Shown: one piece after another, positions 1-9,813 of the stretch
How positions within the stretch are numbered: the first letter of the stretch is position 1
Layout: each line of letters begins with the position of its first letter
Assembly: GCF_009905375.1 (NCBI RefSeq)
Contig: NC_133647.1
Span: 134,225,263 to 134,289,262, forward strand
Direction of reading: 5' to 3'
DNA: 64,000 nt
Source: Apium graveolens
Taxonomy: Eukaryota; Streptophyta; Magnoliopsida; Apiales; Apiaceae
Position numbers and translations under genes: made by a program
Notes under the pieces: generated by a model
The model's database searches: none
The model's input: only the letters and a program-made list of their open reading frames with translations
What the model was told of the DNA's origin: nothing

Positions 1-418
1 GTAAATAAAATGATTAAATGATACTTTTAAATAAATTACAGCCGTTTAAGAGTAAAGAAAACTATAGAAATTCTGAAAACTGCCTTTAATACAAATACAT
101 ACAATAGTGTATATCTGTATCAACGGTTAAGTAAAAGAATCAACGGCTGTGAGTCACTTAAAGTAACTGATGTGACACTTCAACGGATAAGGTAAATAGT
201 TATTCGTTGATGATCAACACTATTTTATCCGTTGAGGGATAAAATTACCAGAAATGTATTTGTCTTTCAACGGATAATGAACATCCGTTGATAGAACAAT
301 TTTGGCTTTCAACGGATAGGGAATATCCAATGATAGAATAATTTTTACTTAAAGTCAACTTTGTTCTTGCAGCAAATTCATTTCAGGCTTCAAGGCAGAT
401 TATAAAGAGGACATAAAT
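1..418 (-). other. 3' untranslated region of copia A with TCAACGGATA motifs
   Basis: This stretch follows the pol stop of element A. It holds about seven copies of the oligomer TCAACGGATA or its complement TATCCGTTGA between about 120 and 336, in both orientations, several as close inverted pairs. No ORF or polypurine tract is seen. Confidence 0.7.
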
Positions 419-1789
419 TTATGAATAATTAAGCATACCTAGCTCACTTACTAATCTTGTGAGTGTTGATTCATCAAGTGGCTTGGTAAATATGTCTGTA
501 ATCTGCTTTTCACTTGGAACAAAATGAAGTTCCACTGTACCTTTAATCACATGCTCCCTAATGAAGTGGTACTTGATGTCGATGTGCTTGGTTCTTGAGT
601 GCTGCACTGGATTTTCAGTAATGGCAATGGCACTTGTGTTGTCACAGAATATAGGAATTTTGTCAACAGTTAGTCCATAGTCAAATAGTTGATTCCTCAT
701 CCATAGCATCTGTGCACAGCAACTACCAGCAGCAATGTACTCAGCTTCAGCTGTTGATGTAGAAACAGAATTTTGCTTCTTGCTGAACCATGACACAAGC
801 TTGTTCCCTAGAAATTGACAGGTGCCAGTTGTGCTTTTCCTGTCTATTTTGCAGCCTGCATAATCTACATCTGAGAAGCCAATTAGATCAAAACCAGACT
901 CTCTAGGGTACCAAATTCCTAGATTTGGAGTCCCTTTGAGATATCTGAAGATTCTTTTAATAGCCACTAAGTGAGATTCTTTAGGGTCAGCTTGAAATCT
1001 AGCATAGAGACATGTAGAAAACATTATATCAGGTCTACTAGCAGTTAAATATAAAAGTGAGCCAACCATGCCTCTATAACTTGAAATGTCCACAGACTTT
1101 TCAGCCTTGTTTAGTTCAAGCTTGGTGGCAGTGGCCATGGGAGTTTTTGCAGGTGAACAGTCCATTAAGTCAAACTTCTTTAAAAGATCATAAATGTATT
1201 TAGTTTGACTAATGAAAATTCCACCACTAACTTGTTTAACTTGTAAACCAAGAAAATAAGTTAGCTCTCCCATCATGCTCATTTCATATTTACTTTGCAT
1301 TAACTTAGCAAACTTTTTACAAAGCTTATCATCTGTAGATCCAAATATAATATCATCTACATAAATTTGAACAAGTATTGTAGAGCCATTAACATTTCTA
1401 AAGAAAAGAGTTTTGTCAACAGTACCTCTTGTGAAGTGATTATCTAGAAGAAATTTTGACAAAGTCTCATACCAGGCTCTAGGTGCTTGCTTTAGTCCAT
1501 AGAGTGCTATCAACAGATAATACACATAGTCTGGAAAGTTTGGATCTTCAAATCCTGGAGGTTGGCTTACATAAATTTCTTCCTCCAATTCCCCATTTAG
1601 AAATGCACTCTTGACATCCATTTGATAGACTTTGAAATTGGCATGGGCTGCATAGGCTAGAAAGATTCTGATGGCTTCAAGTCTGGCAACTGGAGCAAAT
1701 ATTTCATCAAAATATATTCCCTCTTGTTGAGAATAGCCTTTAGCAACCAATCTGACTTTATTCCTTATGACAATGCCATTTTCATCCAT
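419..1789 (-). CDS. Copia A reverse transcriptase / RNase H (pol C-terminal part)
   Basis: This is a 456-codon open frame. It would copy element RNA into DNA inside the virus-like particle and degrade the RNA strand. Visible motifs are [10 protein letters not shown] near residue 17, the fingers/palm segment [17 protein letters not shown] near 55, the active-site YVDD in [11 protein letters not shown] near 143, [19 protein letters not shown] near 238, and the RNase H residues in [24 protein letters not shown] and CDNTSAI. It ends in the copia signature DIFTKPLDE. The first methionine is only where the frame opens; in an intact element this is part of a larger polyprotein, and upstream coding continues in another frame at 1874-2497. 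The domain is full length for copia RT/RH. Odd change: YSDADYAG is seen here as FSDVDYAG. Confidence 0.93.
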   Translation of the reverse strand: MDENGIVIRNKVRLVAKGYSQQEGIYFDEIFAPVARLEAIRIFLAYAAHANFKVYQMDVKSAFLNGELEEEIYVSQPPGFEDPNFPDYVYYLLIALYGLKQAPRAWYETLSKFLLDNHFTRGTVDKTLFFRNVNGSTILVQIYVDDIIFGSTDDKLCKKFAKLMQSKYEMSMMGELTYFLGLQVKQVSGGIFISQTKYIYDLLKKFDLMDCSPAKTPMATATKLELNKAEKSVDISSYRGMVGSLLYLTASRPDIMFSTCLYARFQADPKESHLVAIKRIFRYLKGTPNLGIWYPRESGFDLIGFSDVDYAGCKIDRKSTTGTCQFLGNKLVSWFSKKQNSVSTSTAEAEYIAAGSCCAQMLWMRNQLFDYGLTVDKIPIFCDNTSAIAITENPVQHSRTKHIDIKYHFIREHVIKGTVELHFVPSEKQITDIFTKPLDESTLTRLVSELGMLNYS

Positions 1790-1873
1790 CTTGTTTCTGA
1801 ATACCCATTTTGTGTCAATAGAACTCTTGTTCTTTGGCTTGGGTACCAGCTTCCATACTTTGTTCCTCTCAAA

Positions 1874-2497
1874 TTAGTTTAGCTCCTCTTGCATTGCTAA
1901 AATCCAATCTGGATCCAATAGAGCTTCTTCTACTTTCTTAGGTTCCTCCTGTGATAGAAAGCTACTATACAGACATTCATCTTGAGTAGCCCTTCTAGTT
2001 TGCACTTTAGATGTAGCATCACCAATGATCAGTTCAAAAGGGTAATTCTTGGTCCATTTCCTTTGAGGTGGTAGATTAGCTCTAGATGAGGTTGCCTCAG
2101 TATTATCATGATGTGTGATAGAATGTTGATTGGTTGAAACTCCCCCTGAGTTGCTGATCCTTTGAAAGGAATTGGGAGCTCTATCAACTGATGAAGTGAA
2201 TTGATTATCCGTTGACAGACTGTGATCAACGGATGGTTCATTATGAACTTCAACGGATGATGCACTTTGTCTTTCAACGGATGCTGCATTACTTCTTTTA
2301 ACGGAAGCTGAATTATGACTTTCAACGGATGCAACATTCTGTGCATTATCCAAAGGCAGATTTTGAATTCTTCTTGAGATGCCTTCTTCATCATTCTCAT
2401 CTTCACTATCATCACAATATATCTCAATATTGTCAAATTTGAGTCCTTCATGATGTCCCTCATCTGTTAGTCCATCAATCTTTTTATCATCAAACAC
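1874..2497 (-). pseudogene. Copia A pol linker between integrase and RT (frame-broken)
   Basis: This 207-codon frame holds the acidic, low-complexity linker between integrase and RT. It ends with the conserved lead-in to copia RT (an [15 protein letters not shown] block followed by MQEELN), then breaks by stop/frameshift before the RT frame at 1789. The middle is a run of Ser-Val repeats (ASVKRSNAASVERQ) encoded by copies of the TCAACGGATG motif also found in the LTR. No catalytic function is expected; it is a spacer of the polyprotein. Confidence 0.75.
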
Positions 2498-2509
2498 AAC
2501 ATGTACAGA

Positions 2510-3763
2510 TTACATGATAATGTTGGTTCTTAGATTGTAGACCCTATATGATTTTCCAGCAGAATAACCAACAAATATTCCTTCATCAGCCTTTGCATCA
2601 AACTTCCCTTTGTGATCAGGTTGATTCCTTAAGATGTAGCATTTGCAACCAAAGACATGCAGAAAGTTTAAAGTTGGTTTTCTTCTCTTGAATAGTTGAT
2701 AGGGAGTCATGCCTTTTTCCTGATTGATTAGAGAAATATTCTGAGTGTAACATGCACAGTTAACAGCCTCAGCCCAAAAATAAGTTGGGAGTTTTGACTC
2801 TTCAAGCATTGTCCTTGCAGCTTCAATTAGTGATCTGTTCTTCCTTTCCACCACACCATTTTGCTGTGGAGTTCTTGGAGCTGAGAACTCATGCATGATC
2901 CCATTTTCTTCACAGAACAACTTCATGGTTGAATTCTTGAACTCAGTTCCATTGTCACTCCTAATATTCCTTACTTTGAAATCAGGATGATTGTTGACTT
3001 GCTTGATATGATTGATAATGATTTCACTAGCTTCATCCTTTGATTCAAGAAAATAAACCCATGAAAACTTTGAGAAATCGTCTACAATCACTAGGCAATA
3101 TCTTTTCCTTGAAATTGACAATACATTGACTGGTCCAAAAAGATCCATGTGTAGCAGTTGTAATGGTTCATCAATTGCAGATTCAAGCTTCTTACTGAAT
3201 GATACTTTCTTTTGCTTTCCTTTCTGACAAGCATCACACAGTCCATCCCTTGTGAATTCTACTAGAGCCATTCCTCTAACTAAGTCCTTTTTGACTAGAT
3301 CATTCATTGTCTTGAAATTCAAGTGGGACAGCTTCTTGTGCCATAGCCAACTTTCATCTGGACTTGCTTTGCTGAAAAGACAAGTGATAGATTCTGCATC
3401 TGTAGAGTTGAAGTCAGCTAAATACACATTCTCTTTTCTAACTCCAGTTAAAACCACTTTATTTTCCTTCTTACTTGTGATAATACAGGCTTCAGAATTG
3501 AATGAAATAGTATTCCCTCTATCACATAGTTGACTGATGCTCAATAAGTTGTGTTTGAGACCATCAACCAATACAACTTCATCAATGATGACATTTTCTT
3601 TTGAAATCAAGCCATATCCCATAGTGAATCCTTTGCTGTCATCTCCAAAGGTTATGCTAGGGCCAGCTCTCTCCTTAAACTCTGTGAGCAGGGTGAAATC
3701 TCCTGTCATGTGTCTTGAACAGCCACTGTCCAAGTACCACAGATTCCTTCTTTTTCCCTGCAC
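2510..3763 (-). CDS. Copia A protease-integrase (pol N-terminal part)
   Basis: This 417-codon frame carries the aspartic protease motif LDSGCSRHMTGD at residues 11-22 (active Asp-Ser-Gly), which matures the polyprotein. The integrase zinc-binding HHCC module follows (WHKKLSHLNF to CDACQKGK, about 141-183), then the catalytic core with HMDLFGPV, IRSDNGTEFKN and VVERKNR providing the D, D and E residues for strand transfer. The C-terminal part VFGCKCYIL and GIFVGYS is the usual copia integrase tail. All key residues are present. The frame closes just before the linker frame; in a working element both lie in one polyprotein. The upstream boundary adjoins the gag-spacer frame at 3777-4370. Confidence 0.9.
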   Translation of the reverse strand: MQGKRRNLWYLDSGCSRHMTGDFTLLTEFKERAGPSITFGDDSKGFTMGYGLISKENVIIDEVVLVDGLKHNLLSISQLCDRGNTISFNSEACIITSKKENKVVLTGVRKENVYLADFNSTDAESITCLFSKASPDESWLWHKKLSHLNFKTMNDLVKKDLVRGMALVEFTRDGLCDACQKGKQKKVSFSKKLESAIDEPLQLLHMDLFGPVNVLSISRKRYCLVIVDDFSKFSWVYFLESKDEASEIIINHIKQVNNHPDFKVRNIRSDNGTEFKNSTMKLFCEENGIMHEFSAPRTPQQNGVVERKNRSLIEAARTMLEESKLPTYFWAEAVNCACYTQNISLINQEKGMTPYQLFKRRKPTLNFLHVFGCKCYILRNQPDHKGKFDAKADEGIFVGYSAGKSYRVYNLRTNIIM

Positions 3764-3776
3764 ACAACAAAATCAA

Positions 3777-4370
3777 TCAAGTTGATTTTGGTACCCAAGT
3801 TTCCTTGGGTCCAGCCTTGTTAGTCTTTTTCCTAGACTTCATTCCTCCTGCATCTTTTGACTTAGGTAACTTTGGGTCAACCTTGGTCTCAGATGTAGTT
3901 GGTTGAAGTGTAGGGTTAGTCACAGAATCATTTAGCACATTTGATTGAATTTGATAAGGCATAGATTGTGCAAACATGTTATTCCACATAGGCATATTGT
4001 ATGGCATTTGAGGCATACTGAATGTAGTAAAATAAGGATTATTAATATATGGCATGTTTGCAAAATGTGCATGGGGATCCTGATGAGACATAACAGGCAT
4101 GGCATGCAGAGGTGACATAGACATGTTAGGCATGGAGGGATTTGAAGGCATGGGAGCATTCTTAACAGATTTGCAGTTATCAGATAGATGATTAACACTT
4201 TTACAATGCACACAGCTTTTTCTAGGAGCATACCTATCAGGTGTGTAATTGTTATGTTTATTAATCCCTACCTTCTCATTTCTTTTAGATTTTCTTTTAG
4301 TTTCCTTTTTATCCTCGACCAACTTAAGCCTATTTTTCAGCTGATCTAAAGTCATGTGTCCTATATTCAC
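3777..4370 (-). CDS. Copia A gag-spacer with second CX2C-type zinc motif
   Basis: This 197-codon frame starts with a basic stretch rich in Lys and Arg (about residues 20-33). It then has a Cys-His cluster CVHCKSVNHLSDNC (CX2CX4HX4C) near residue 54, followed by a Met/Pro-rich low-complexity segment (residues 73-140). Such second zinc knuckles sit between the coiled coil and protease in Sirevirus gag-pol polyproteins and probably bind RNA. It is one piece of a polyprotein broken by frame changes; the start methionine is not biologically meaningful. Confidence 0.7.
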   Translation of the reverse strand: MNIGHMTLDQLKNRLKLVEDKKETKRKSKRNEKVGINKHNNYTPDRYAPRKSCVHCKSVNHLSDNCKSVKNAPMPSNPSMPNMSMSPLHAMPVMSHQDPHAHFANMPYINNPYFTTFSMPQMPYNMPMWNNMFAQSMPYQIQSNVLNDSVTNPTLQPTTSETKVDPKLPKSKDAGGMKSRKKTNKAGPKETWVPKST

Positions 4371-4461
4371 CTTACTGGCATCTTTGGATGTGTTAGCTCC
4401 TTCTTTGACAAAGTTCTTGAAAGTTGAACCATCCTTCTTATTGAGATTTTTATTTTTAAAA

Positions 4462-5058
4462 TTACTTGCCTGTTTTAAACGGATGCTCCTTTTCTTCCTT
4501 CAACGGATAACTTTCATCATCCGTTGATTCCACATCCGTTGACAATCCATCAATTAATTCTAACTCCTTTTTGTTTTTCTTCCAGGCATCCTCACAGAAT
4601 GATTCAATTCCCTGAACCTTGGCAATCTGAACACTAATATCCCTATATATTTTCCAAGCCTTGATTACCTCTTGCTCACTCTCTAACTGTTTAGAAAGAA
4701 TTTCTACTTTCTTAACAACTTCTTCTAGTTCACTCTCAACAGTCAAGCATTTAAGTTTAATCTTTTCAAGCTCAATTATCTGATCCTCTAACACAACATT
4801 CCTATCACTTAAAAACACATTATTCTCTTTGATCCTAGTATTTTCTTTGGCTAGTGATTTAAGGGAAACTCGCAAATGATATAATTCATTGGACATATCA
4901 TTTATGGCTTCATTGCATTTATTTTTAGAAAGCTGAGAGAGATCAGTAGTAATTACCTGGTTGCTTGATGAACTAGTTTCATTTTTATAAGAATTAGCCA
5001 TCAGGGCTAGGTTGACATATTCCATATCATCATCTTCATTGACTCCATCTGCTGCCAA
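4462..5058 (-). CDS. Copia A gag coiled-coil segment
   Basis: This 198-codon frame is dominated by heptad-like Leu/Ile/Val spacing (LYHLRVSLKSLAKENTRIKE onward, roughly residues 60-130), indicating a coiled coil. The C-terminal end contains ST-D-ES-type repeats encoded by TCAACGGAT motifs at about 4498-4550. Coiled coils after the zinc knuckle are typical of Sirevirus Gag and mediate Gag multimerisation. The segment is separated from the gag frame by a stop/frameshift at about 5060-5118. Confidence 0.65.
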   Translation of the reverse strand: MAADGVNEDDDMEYVNLALMANSYKNETSSSSNQVITTDLSQLSKNKCNEAINDMSNELYHLRVSLKSLAKENTRIKENNVFLSDRNVVLEDQIIELEKIKLKCLTVESELEEVVKKVEILSKQLESEQEVIKAWKIYRDISVQIAKVQGIESFCEDAWKKNKKELELIDGLSTDVESTDDESYPLKEEKEHPFKTGK

Positions 5059-5117
5059 ATCATCTTGAGTGAGAAAAGCTCTTTACTTTTGTTTGAGCAA
5101 ATCAAAATACTTCTTTT

Positions 5118-6187
5118 TTAATCAACTTGCTCAAATTTCTTCTTATCAGAGGTTGGCTTCCTACACTCACTTGCAAAGTGTCCACTAATGCCACAGTTAT
5201 AACATTTGAACTTGGATTTGTCCACCATGTTTTTGTTTGGCATAGTGAATTTTGTATTTTTCCTAAACTTCATCTTTGCAAACCTCCTGGACAGAAAAGC
5301 CAGATGTTCATCAACATCATCAGAGTCATCCTGACTGGAATTGTCTTCATCCTCAGCTACTTGCTCTTTACCCTTGCTTGATTCTGATTTGCTTGTGCCA
5401 ATTTTGAGACTTGGCATTGTCTTCTCCTCATTCCTGACTTCAATTTTCTCACTGTCAGCTACAAGTGCAACTGTTCCTCCTTTTCTCTTTCCCTTTTCCA
5501 GCAGCTCATCCTGCTCCATTTCAAGTTCATAAGTCTTCAAAATTCCATATAATCTTTCAAGTGTGAAGTTCTTATAATCTTGAGAATTTCTTAGAGAGAC
5601 AGTCATAGGCTTCCATTCCTTTGGTAGAGTCCTCAGAAATTTTAAGTTAGAATCCTTGACTTGGTACACTCTACCATACAGCTTCAATCCATTTAACAGT
5701 TTCTGAAATCTGTTGAAGGTATCATTTAATGATTCTCCTTCTTCAAAGTGAAAATATTCATACTGTTGAATAAGAAGTTGCATCTTGTTCTCTCTAACCT
5801 GCTCAGTACCTTCACAGATGGTTTGTACAGTATCCTAAACTTCCTTTGCAGTTTAACTATTGATGACATTGTCAAACATATCTTGATCTAAGCCATTAAA
5901 TAAAATTTTCATGGCTTTCTTGTACTTGCGGATTTCTTCTATGTCTTCAATAGTCCATTCTGCTTTTGGCTTGGGAATGGACTGTCCAATAGCAACTGTT
6001 GCAGTAGCAGCTGTGGCCACTTTGTGAGGATGTGAGGACCATTTTCAATACAGTTGATGTAGCTTTCATCTTGAGAAAGAAGATGTAAATGCATCTTCAC
6101 TTTCCAGTGATGATAGTTATCTTTTTCTAGGACTGGAATCTTTATTCCAATATCCTTCCTAGCAGGAGGATTCTTCTGTGCACTCAT
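5118..6187 (-). pseudogene. Copia A gag, frameshifted, with CCHC zinc knuckle
   Basis: Gag starts at the ATG complement at 6185-6187, 40 bp past the primer site, with the typical copia N-terminus (VLEKDNYHHWKVKMHLHLL). The frame breaks near 5940 and resumes at 5783, running to 5118. The second part holds the UBN2-type gag core (YEYFHFEEGESLNDTFNRFQ, then LKFLRTLPKEW) and a zinc knuckle CYNCGISGHFASEC (CX2CX4HX4C) near residue 194 for RNA packaging. The two halves together are about the usual length of Sirevirus Gag. Frame disruption makes this copy defective. Confidence 0.85.
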
Positions 6188-6233
6188 GATGTTAGCAGAA
6201 TAGATATTTAAACTCTTTGTATGTTAAGAGCTT

Positions 6234-6245
6234 GCTCTGATACCA
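6234..6245 (-). other. tRNA-Met primer binding site of copia A
   Basis: On the minus strand this is TGGTATCAGAGC, complementary to the 3' end region of initiator tRNA-Met, the standard primer of plant copia elements. It lies 2 bp inside the LTR end. Confidence 0.92.
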
Positions 6246-6247
6246 AT

Positions 6248-7348
6248 TATTATTCCCAATGGACTAACAATGAGATTTACAGAAGGGGGGTTGAATGTAA
6301 ATCTCAAAACTTTTTCAAGTTTTGAGTAGTTTCTAAGGCTAAGTGTTTTACTGAGCAAATGTGTGTGAATGGCGAGAAGGTGATATAGACAGATATATAT
6401 TCAAACACAAATGTAAAGAACACAAAGAACTTAAAAACTTTTCTGGTGGATTTGTTGTTCCACCAGAGATGTGTTATTTCAGAAAATCTGTGATTCAAAG
6501 AATTAAATCACAACTGCTTCCTAGTACAAACTAGATGATTTTCTCTCTGGATTTTTCTAAACGCTCTTGAAAATTCACATCTAATTACTAGCTGCTACTT
6601 GGTTTATATATCACCAAGTTTACAAGTGAAGACAAAACTGTAAAATACAATTAAAAGGCTCTTCACATGTTTCTTCTTCATTTCTCTATCCAATGCAATT
6701 TAGGTTTAGCTGTTAATCTTTGAATACTCCCTTGTTTGCACCAAAATGGAAATGCTGCATTTTCTTGATTCCTCCTAGAGGCTGCCACATTCCAGTTTGT
6801 CTCTGTCAACCCATGTGCCTCTGTCAGCTTATGAATTGTCACTATCAACTGCTATTGAACTAAGTATCTGTTGAAACTTTCATCCGTTGATGCCTTATCC
6901 GTTGAGGCTTTATCCGTTGAAGCTTTATCCGTTGATGCATTAGCAGTTGAAGTCTTTATCCGTTGAAGCACTTATCCGTTGATGGATATTATCCGTTGAA
7001 GCTTTAGAGACATCCGTTGAAGCTTTGTTTCTTATCCGTTGAAGGTCTTCAATATCAGTTGATACTTCTTCACTTATACAAAATTACAAGGCATGAAATA
7101 TTTACAATTAGCCCTCCTATTTGCATATCCACTAGTAGTCAACATTACTGATAATTTCCTACAACATCTAAGAATTACAACTTGAATCCAGAGAATGAAA
7201 TGTGCTACAATACTAAACTTATTGCTAAGTAAAGCTACTCCTTCAACGGATAGCCAAGATGGTCTTATCCGTTGAGGCTACAAACACTAGATTTCTACTT
7301 AAGTGTTTTGTTTAACTTATCATCAAACTAATACACATATTTCTAATA
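6248..7348 (-). repeat. 5' LTR of copia A (1.1 kb)
   Basis: The inner edge is fixed by the primer site plus a 2-bp spacer. The outer edge is set by alignment with the related solo LTR ending at 39600, and by the start of gypsy-derived sequence at 7349. It carries the G-run plus TTGAATG block at about 6285-6298 (on the minus strand, a C-run near the LTR end) and a cluster of TTATCCGTTGA copies at 6885-7045. Both termini read TA rather than TG on the + strand left edge and CA on the right edge (TATTATTCCC and CTAATA), unlike the solo LTR (TGTTATTCCC and CTAACA). Confidence 0.8.
6885..7045. repeat. Cluster of TTATCCGTTGA motifs in the LTR of copia A
   Basis: About nine copies of the 9-mer ATCCGTTGA, mostly preceded by TT and followed by AGC or TGC, spaced 13-22 bp. 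More copies occur at 7250-7270, in the 3' region (121-336), and inside the coding parts. The regular spacing suggests a U3 regulatory array, which is inference. Confidence 0.75.
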
Positions 7349-8590
7349 GTGTGTATGTGTGTATAGCAGTCAAATGTTTTTCCAACCCCTAAAACCCTCT
7401 TTTTTGGGACCTTTTATATGTCCCAAGATTTAGGGGTTTTGGGGTTTGTACCTCTTCATCTTGGCCTTTGATCATTCTTGGTTGGTGACAGGTTGGATGG
7501 TCCAGATGAGCTGTGTGGTCAGGTGTCCTTTCTCCATCGGAGCTGTCTTGGGATGATTACCCATGAATGGCTAGGATGCAATTGTTCTATTTTGGGTAAC
7601 ATGAGACAGTTCTCTTTTGTCCTGTGCCACGTGGCACCGGGGACCACTTCGGCTTGGGCCTGGGGTGACATCTCTTTTGGGCCCCTGTTCTTCTATCTGG
7701 GCCTGATTATTTCTGGCCCATCATTTTCCTCCCACTCCCTTATGCGGGTTTTCCCGGATGGGGGAGTAGGAAAAAATTCACTTCTTTGACTTGTCTCATG
7801 ACCCCGAGGTGTTGCTGGGTACAAGTCCCCGGGGTTGTGTTTGGGTAGGCCTTTTAATTCTTGGCACTTGAAAATTTTTTTGTCATTTTTCTTTTGACTT
7901 GGGGCCCCTAGCCCCGGGGTGTTGTTGGGTACAAGTCCCCGGGGTTGTGTTTGGGTGGGCCTTTTAATTCTTGGAACTTGGAAAAAATTGTCATTTTTCT
8001 TTTGACTTGTGGCCCCTAACCCCGGGGTGTTGTTGGGTACAAGTCCCCGGGGTTGTGTTTGGGTAGGCCTTTTGGTTCTTGGCACTTGGAAAAATTTTGT
8101 CATTTTTCCTTTGACTTGTGGCCCCTAACCCCGGGGTGTTGTTGGGTACAAGTCCCCGGGGTTGTGTTTGGGTAGGCCTTTTGGTTCTTGGCACTTGGAA
8201 ATTTTTTGTCATTTTTCCTTTGATTTGTGGCCCCTAACCCCGGGGTGTTGTTGGGTACAAGTCTCCGGGGTTGTGTTTGGGTAGGCCTTATGGTTCTTTG
8301 CACTTGGAAAATTTTTGTCATTTTTCTTTTGATTTGTGGCCCCTAACCCCGAGGTGTTGTTGGGTACAAGTCCCCGGGGTTGTGTTTGGGTAGGCCTTGG
8401 TGCAAATGTGACAGGTGGTAAATGTTTTGGCGCTTTTCCCGGAGTGTCAGGTGGCGGTTGAGCTTCTTGTACAAATATATGTGTATGCACGAAATGTTGC
8501 AGTTTTCCCCCCTTTTGCCTCAAAATTCGCGCCTGTTAAATAATTACAGCTGTGTAATCATTAACTGCAGCGGTTTTTTTCTGGACGCTG
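7349..8590 (-). repeat. Inverted LTR arm of Tat-type gypsy element (left)
   Basis: Read on the minus strand this matches 16850-18090 closely along its whole length, including the block near the inner end (GACGCT at 8585-8590), the 109-bp repeats, the CAAT/TATA-type region and the transcribed leader up to TATACACACATACACAC. A minus-strand TATA box is at 7411-7420. The outer end stops at the copia A LTR. The inner end is joined directly to the 3' part of gypsy gag. It is either the LTR of a second, oppositely oriented Tat copy or the product of an inversion. Confidence 0.8.
7805..8395. repeat. 109-bp tandem repeat in left LTR arm (about 5.5 units)
   Basis: The landmark GTACAAGTCCCCGGGG recurs at about 7819, 7929, 8037, 8146, 8255 (one change) and 8364, giving a 108-110 bp period. 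Each unit has the paired GC blocks CCCCGGGG separated by a GTTGTTGGGTACAAGT segment. The open frames through it are a by-product of the period and look non-coding. Confidence 0.88.
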
Positions 8591-8599
8591 TTGTTGGCA

Positions 8600-9349
8600 C
8601 CCCCCGGGAACAGGGCCCGGGACAAATATTGTGGGTACCACGAAGATCATGGCCACACCACGGAGAACTACTTCTCTTTCAAAATGTTCATTGAAGATCA
8701 GATAAAAAAGGGCAACATGAACCAGTACCTATAGAGAAGACTTGATGACAGAGATAAACCCTCCGGTGAAGGAAAACATGTGGTCAACATGATTTTTGGG
8801 GGGACCTCCTCCCCGCCCCGAAGTCCAGATGAGGGCAGCGATGTCTTGATGATCCAGCCGGCTGAAGATGAGCGCATATATTTCTCCAATGAAGATTACG
8901 AAGACCTGGATCCCGAGCACAACCAAGCCCTGGTCGTGACCCTTGACATCACCGACAATGAGGTACAAAGAATTTTGGTTGATAACGGTTCCTCAGCTAA
9001 CATTGTTTTCGAACACACCCTTAACATGATGAAGTTGGGACACCTCCGCATGGATCCATGCCTCGAAGATCCTCTCTACGGGTTCGGAAATAATATGATC
9101 CCGATCCGCGGGGTAATATACCTCCCCATGGTCTTTGGTACCACTCCCCGACAGGTATCTCATGTCATGAAGTTCTACGTGATAAGTGCTGCATCCTCTT
9201 ACAACATGATCCTGGGAAGACCTACCATCACCAAGCTCCGGGCCATCCCGTCTACAATTCACCGGAAGCTGAAGTTTCCCCCCTGGGAGGCATTGGGGAA
9301 CTCATGGGGGACCGGGGCGCTTCGGGAAGATGCTATGGACAGGCGCTGA
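8600..9349 (+). pseudogene. Tat gag C-terminus and aspartic protease
   Basis: The beginning reads as the tail of gypsy gag: a Cys/His block (KYCGYHEDHGHTTEN, in the frame from about 8620) typical of Tat gag, where it lies just before the protease. The open frame from 8780 has the protease block ILVDNGSSANIVFEHTL with Asp-Asn-Gly-Ser-Ser around 8979-8996; Tat elements use D-G/N-G-S-S at this site. It also has the flap-like MILGRPT segment at about 9208-9228. The frame shifts near 9335 and closes at 9349. The stop at about 8730 and the frame change show decay. Confidence 0.8.
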
Positions 9350-9813
9350 TCATGGCTGAAACCGACCCAGAAAATAGAAAGAAGGTAATGGCCTTACCCA
9401 AAGGCCAAAGCCGCAAGAAACATCGCGAACATTTCAGTAAAAGGCTAAAGCTGGATGCCAATATGATAGAGGACTCGGGATACAGCATAACCAACACCGA
9501 CGCCCGGATACAGAAATTTGTGGAAGTAAGAGAGAAAACCAAGGTAGAGCCTGCCGCCCAGACGTTAGAGATATAATTGGACCCCGGGAACCCCACCCAG
9601 AAGTTGAAAATTGGAAAAGGCCTGGAGACATCCTTTCAGGAAGAGCTCATCTCACTGTTAAAAGAATATGAGGATGTATTCGCATGGACGCTGGAGGATA
9701 TGCCCGGAATCGATCAGTCAGTGGCAATGCACAACCTGGATGTAGACCCGAAGAAAAAACCAATCAAACAGAAAAGGAGAAATTTTGCTCCCGAACGATA
9801 GCAAACAATAGAC
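9350..9813 (+). pseudogene. Tat pol linker between protease and RT, with two nonsense codons
   Basis: Coding continues in the frame of 9304-9576, stops at TAA (9574-9576), continues in the same frame to TAG (9799-9801), and then joins RT in the same frame at 9814. The second piece carries the Tat-type lead-in to RT (DVFAWTLEDMPGID and a VDPKKKPIKQKRR block). So this part is one ancestral frame interrupted by two point nonsense changes. Confidence 0.78.

Larger units (their letters stand above)
1..7348 (-). mobile_element. Ty1/copia retrotransposon A (Sirevirus-like), 3' LTR outside window
   Basis: Read on the minus strand the order is 5' LTR (6248-7348), tRNA-Met primer site (6234-6245), gag with zinc knuckle, coiled-coil spacer, protease, integrase, reverse transcriptase and RNase H, then a 3' untranslated stretch (1-418). 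Integrase before reverse transcriptase defines Ty1/copia. The long coiled-coil segment after gag and the long C-rich LTR end resemble the SIRE/Maximus lineage. Gag is frameshifted and pol is split into several frames, so the copy is not autonomous, although the RT/RNase H block is open. The right LTR edge at 7348 abuts a gypsy LTR-like sequence, so A appears to have inserted into that gypsy LTR. No polypurine tract or 3' LTR is seen before base 1, so the element continues to the left. Confidence 0.9.

Noticed and set aside
7693..8523. Overlapping ORFs repeating TQPRGLVPNNTPGLGAT, in both LTR arms
   Set aside because: They arise from a 109-bp tandem repeat whose period is not a multiple of three, so each unit opens a different frame; no protein-like conservation.
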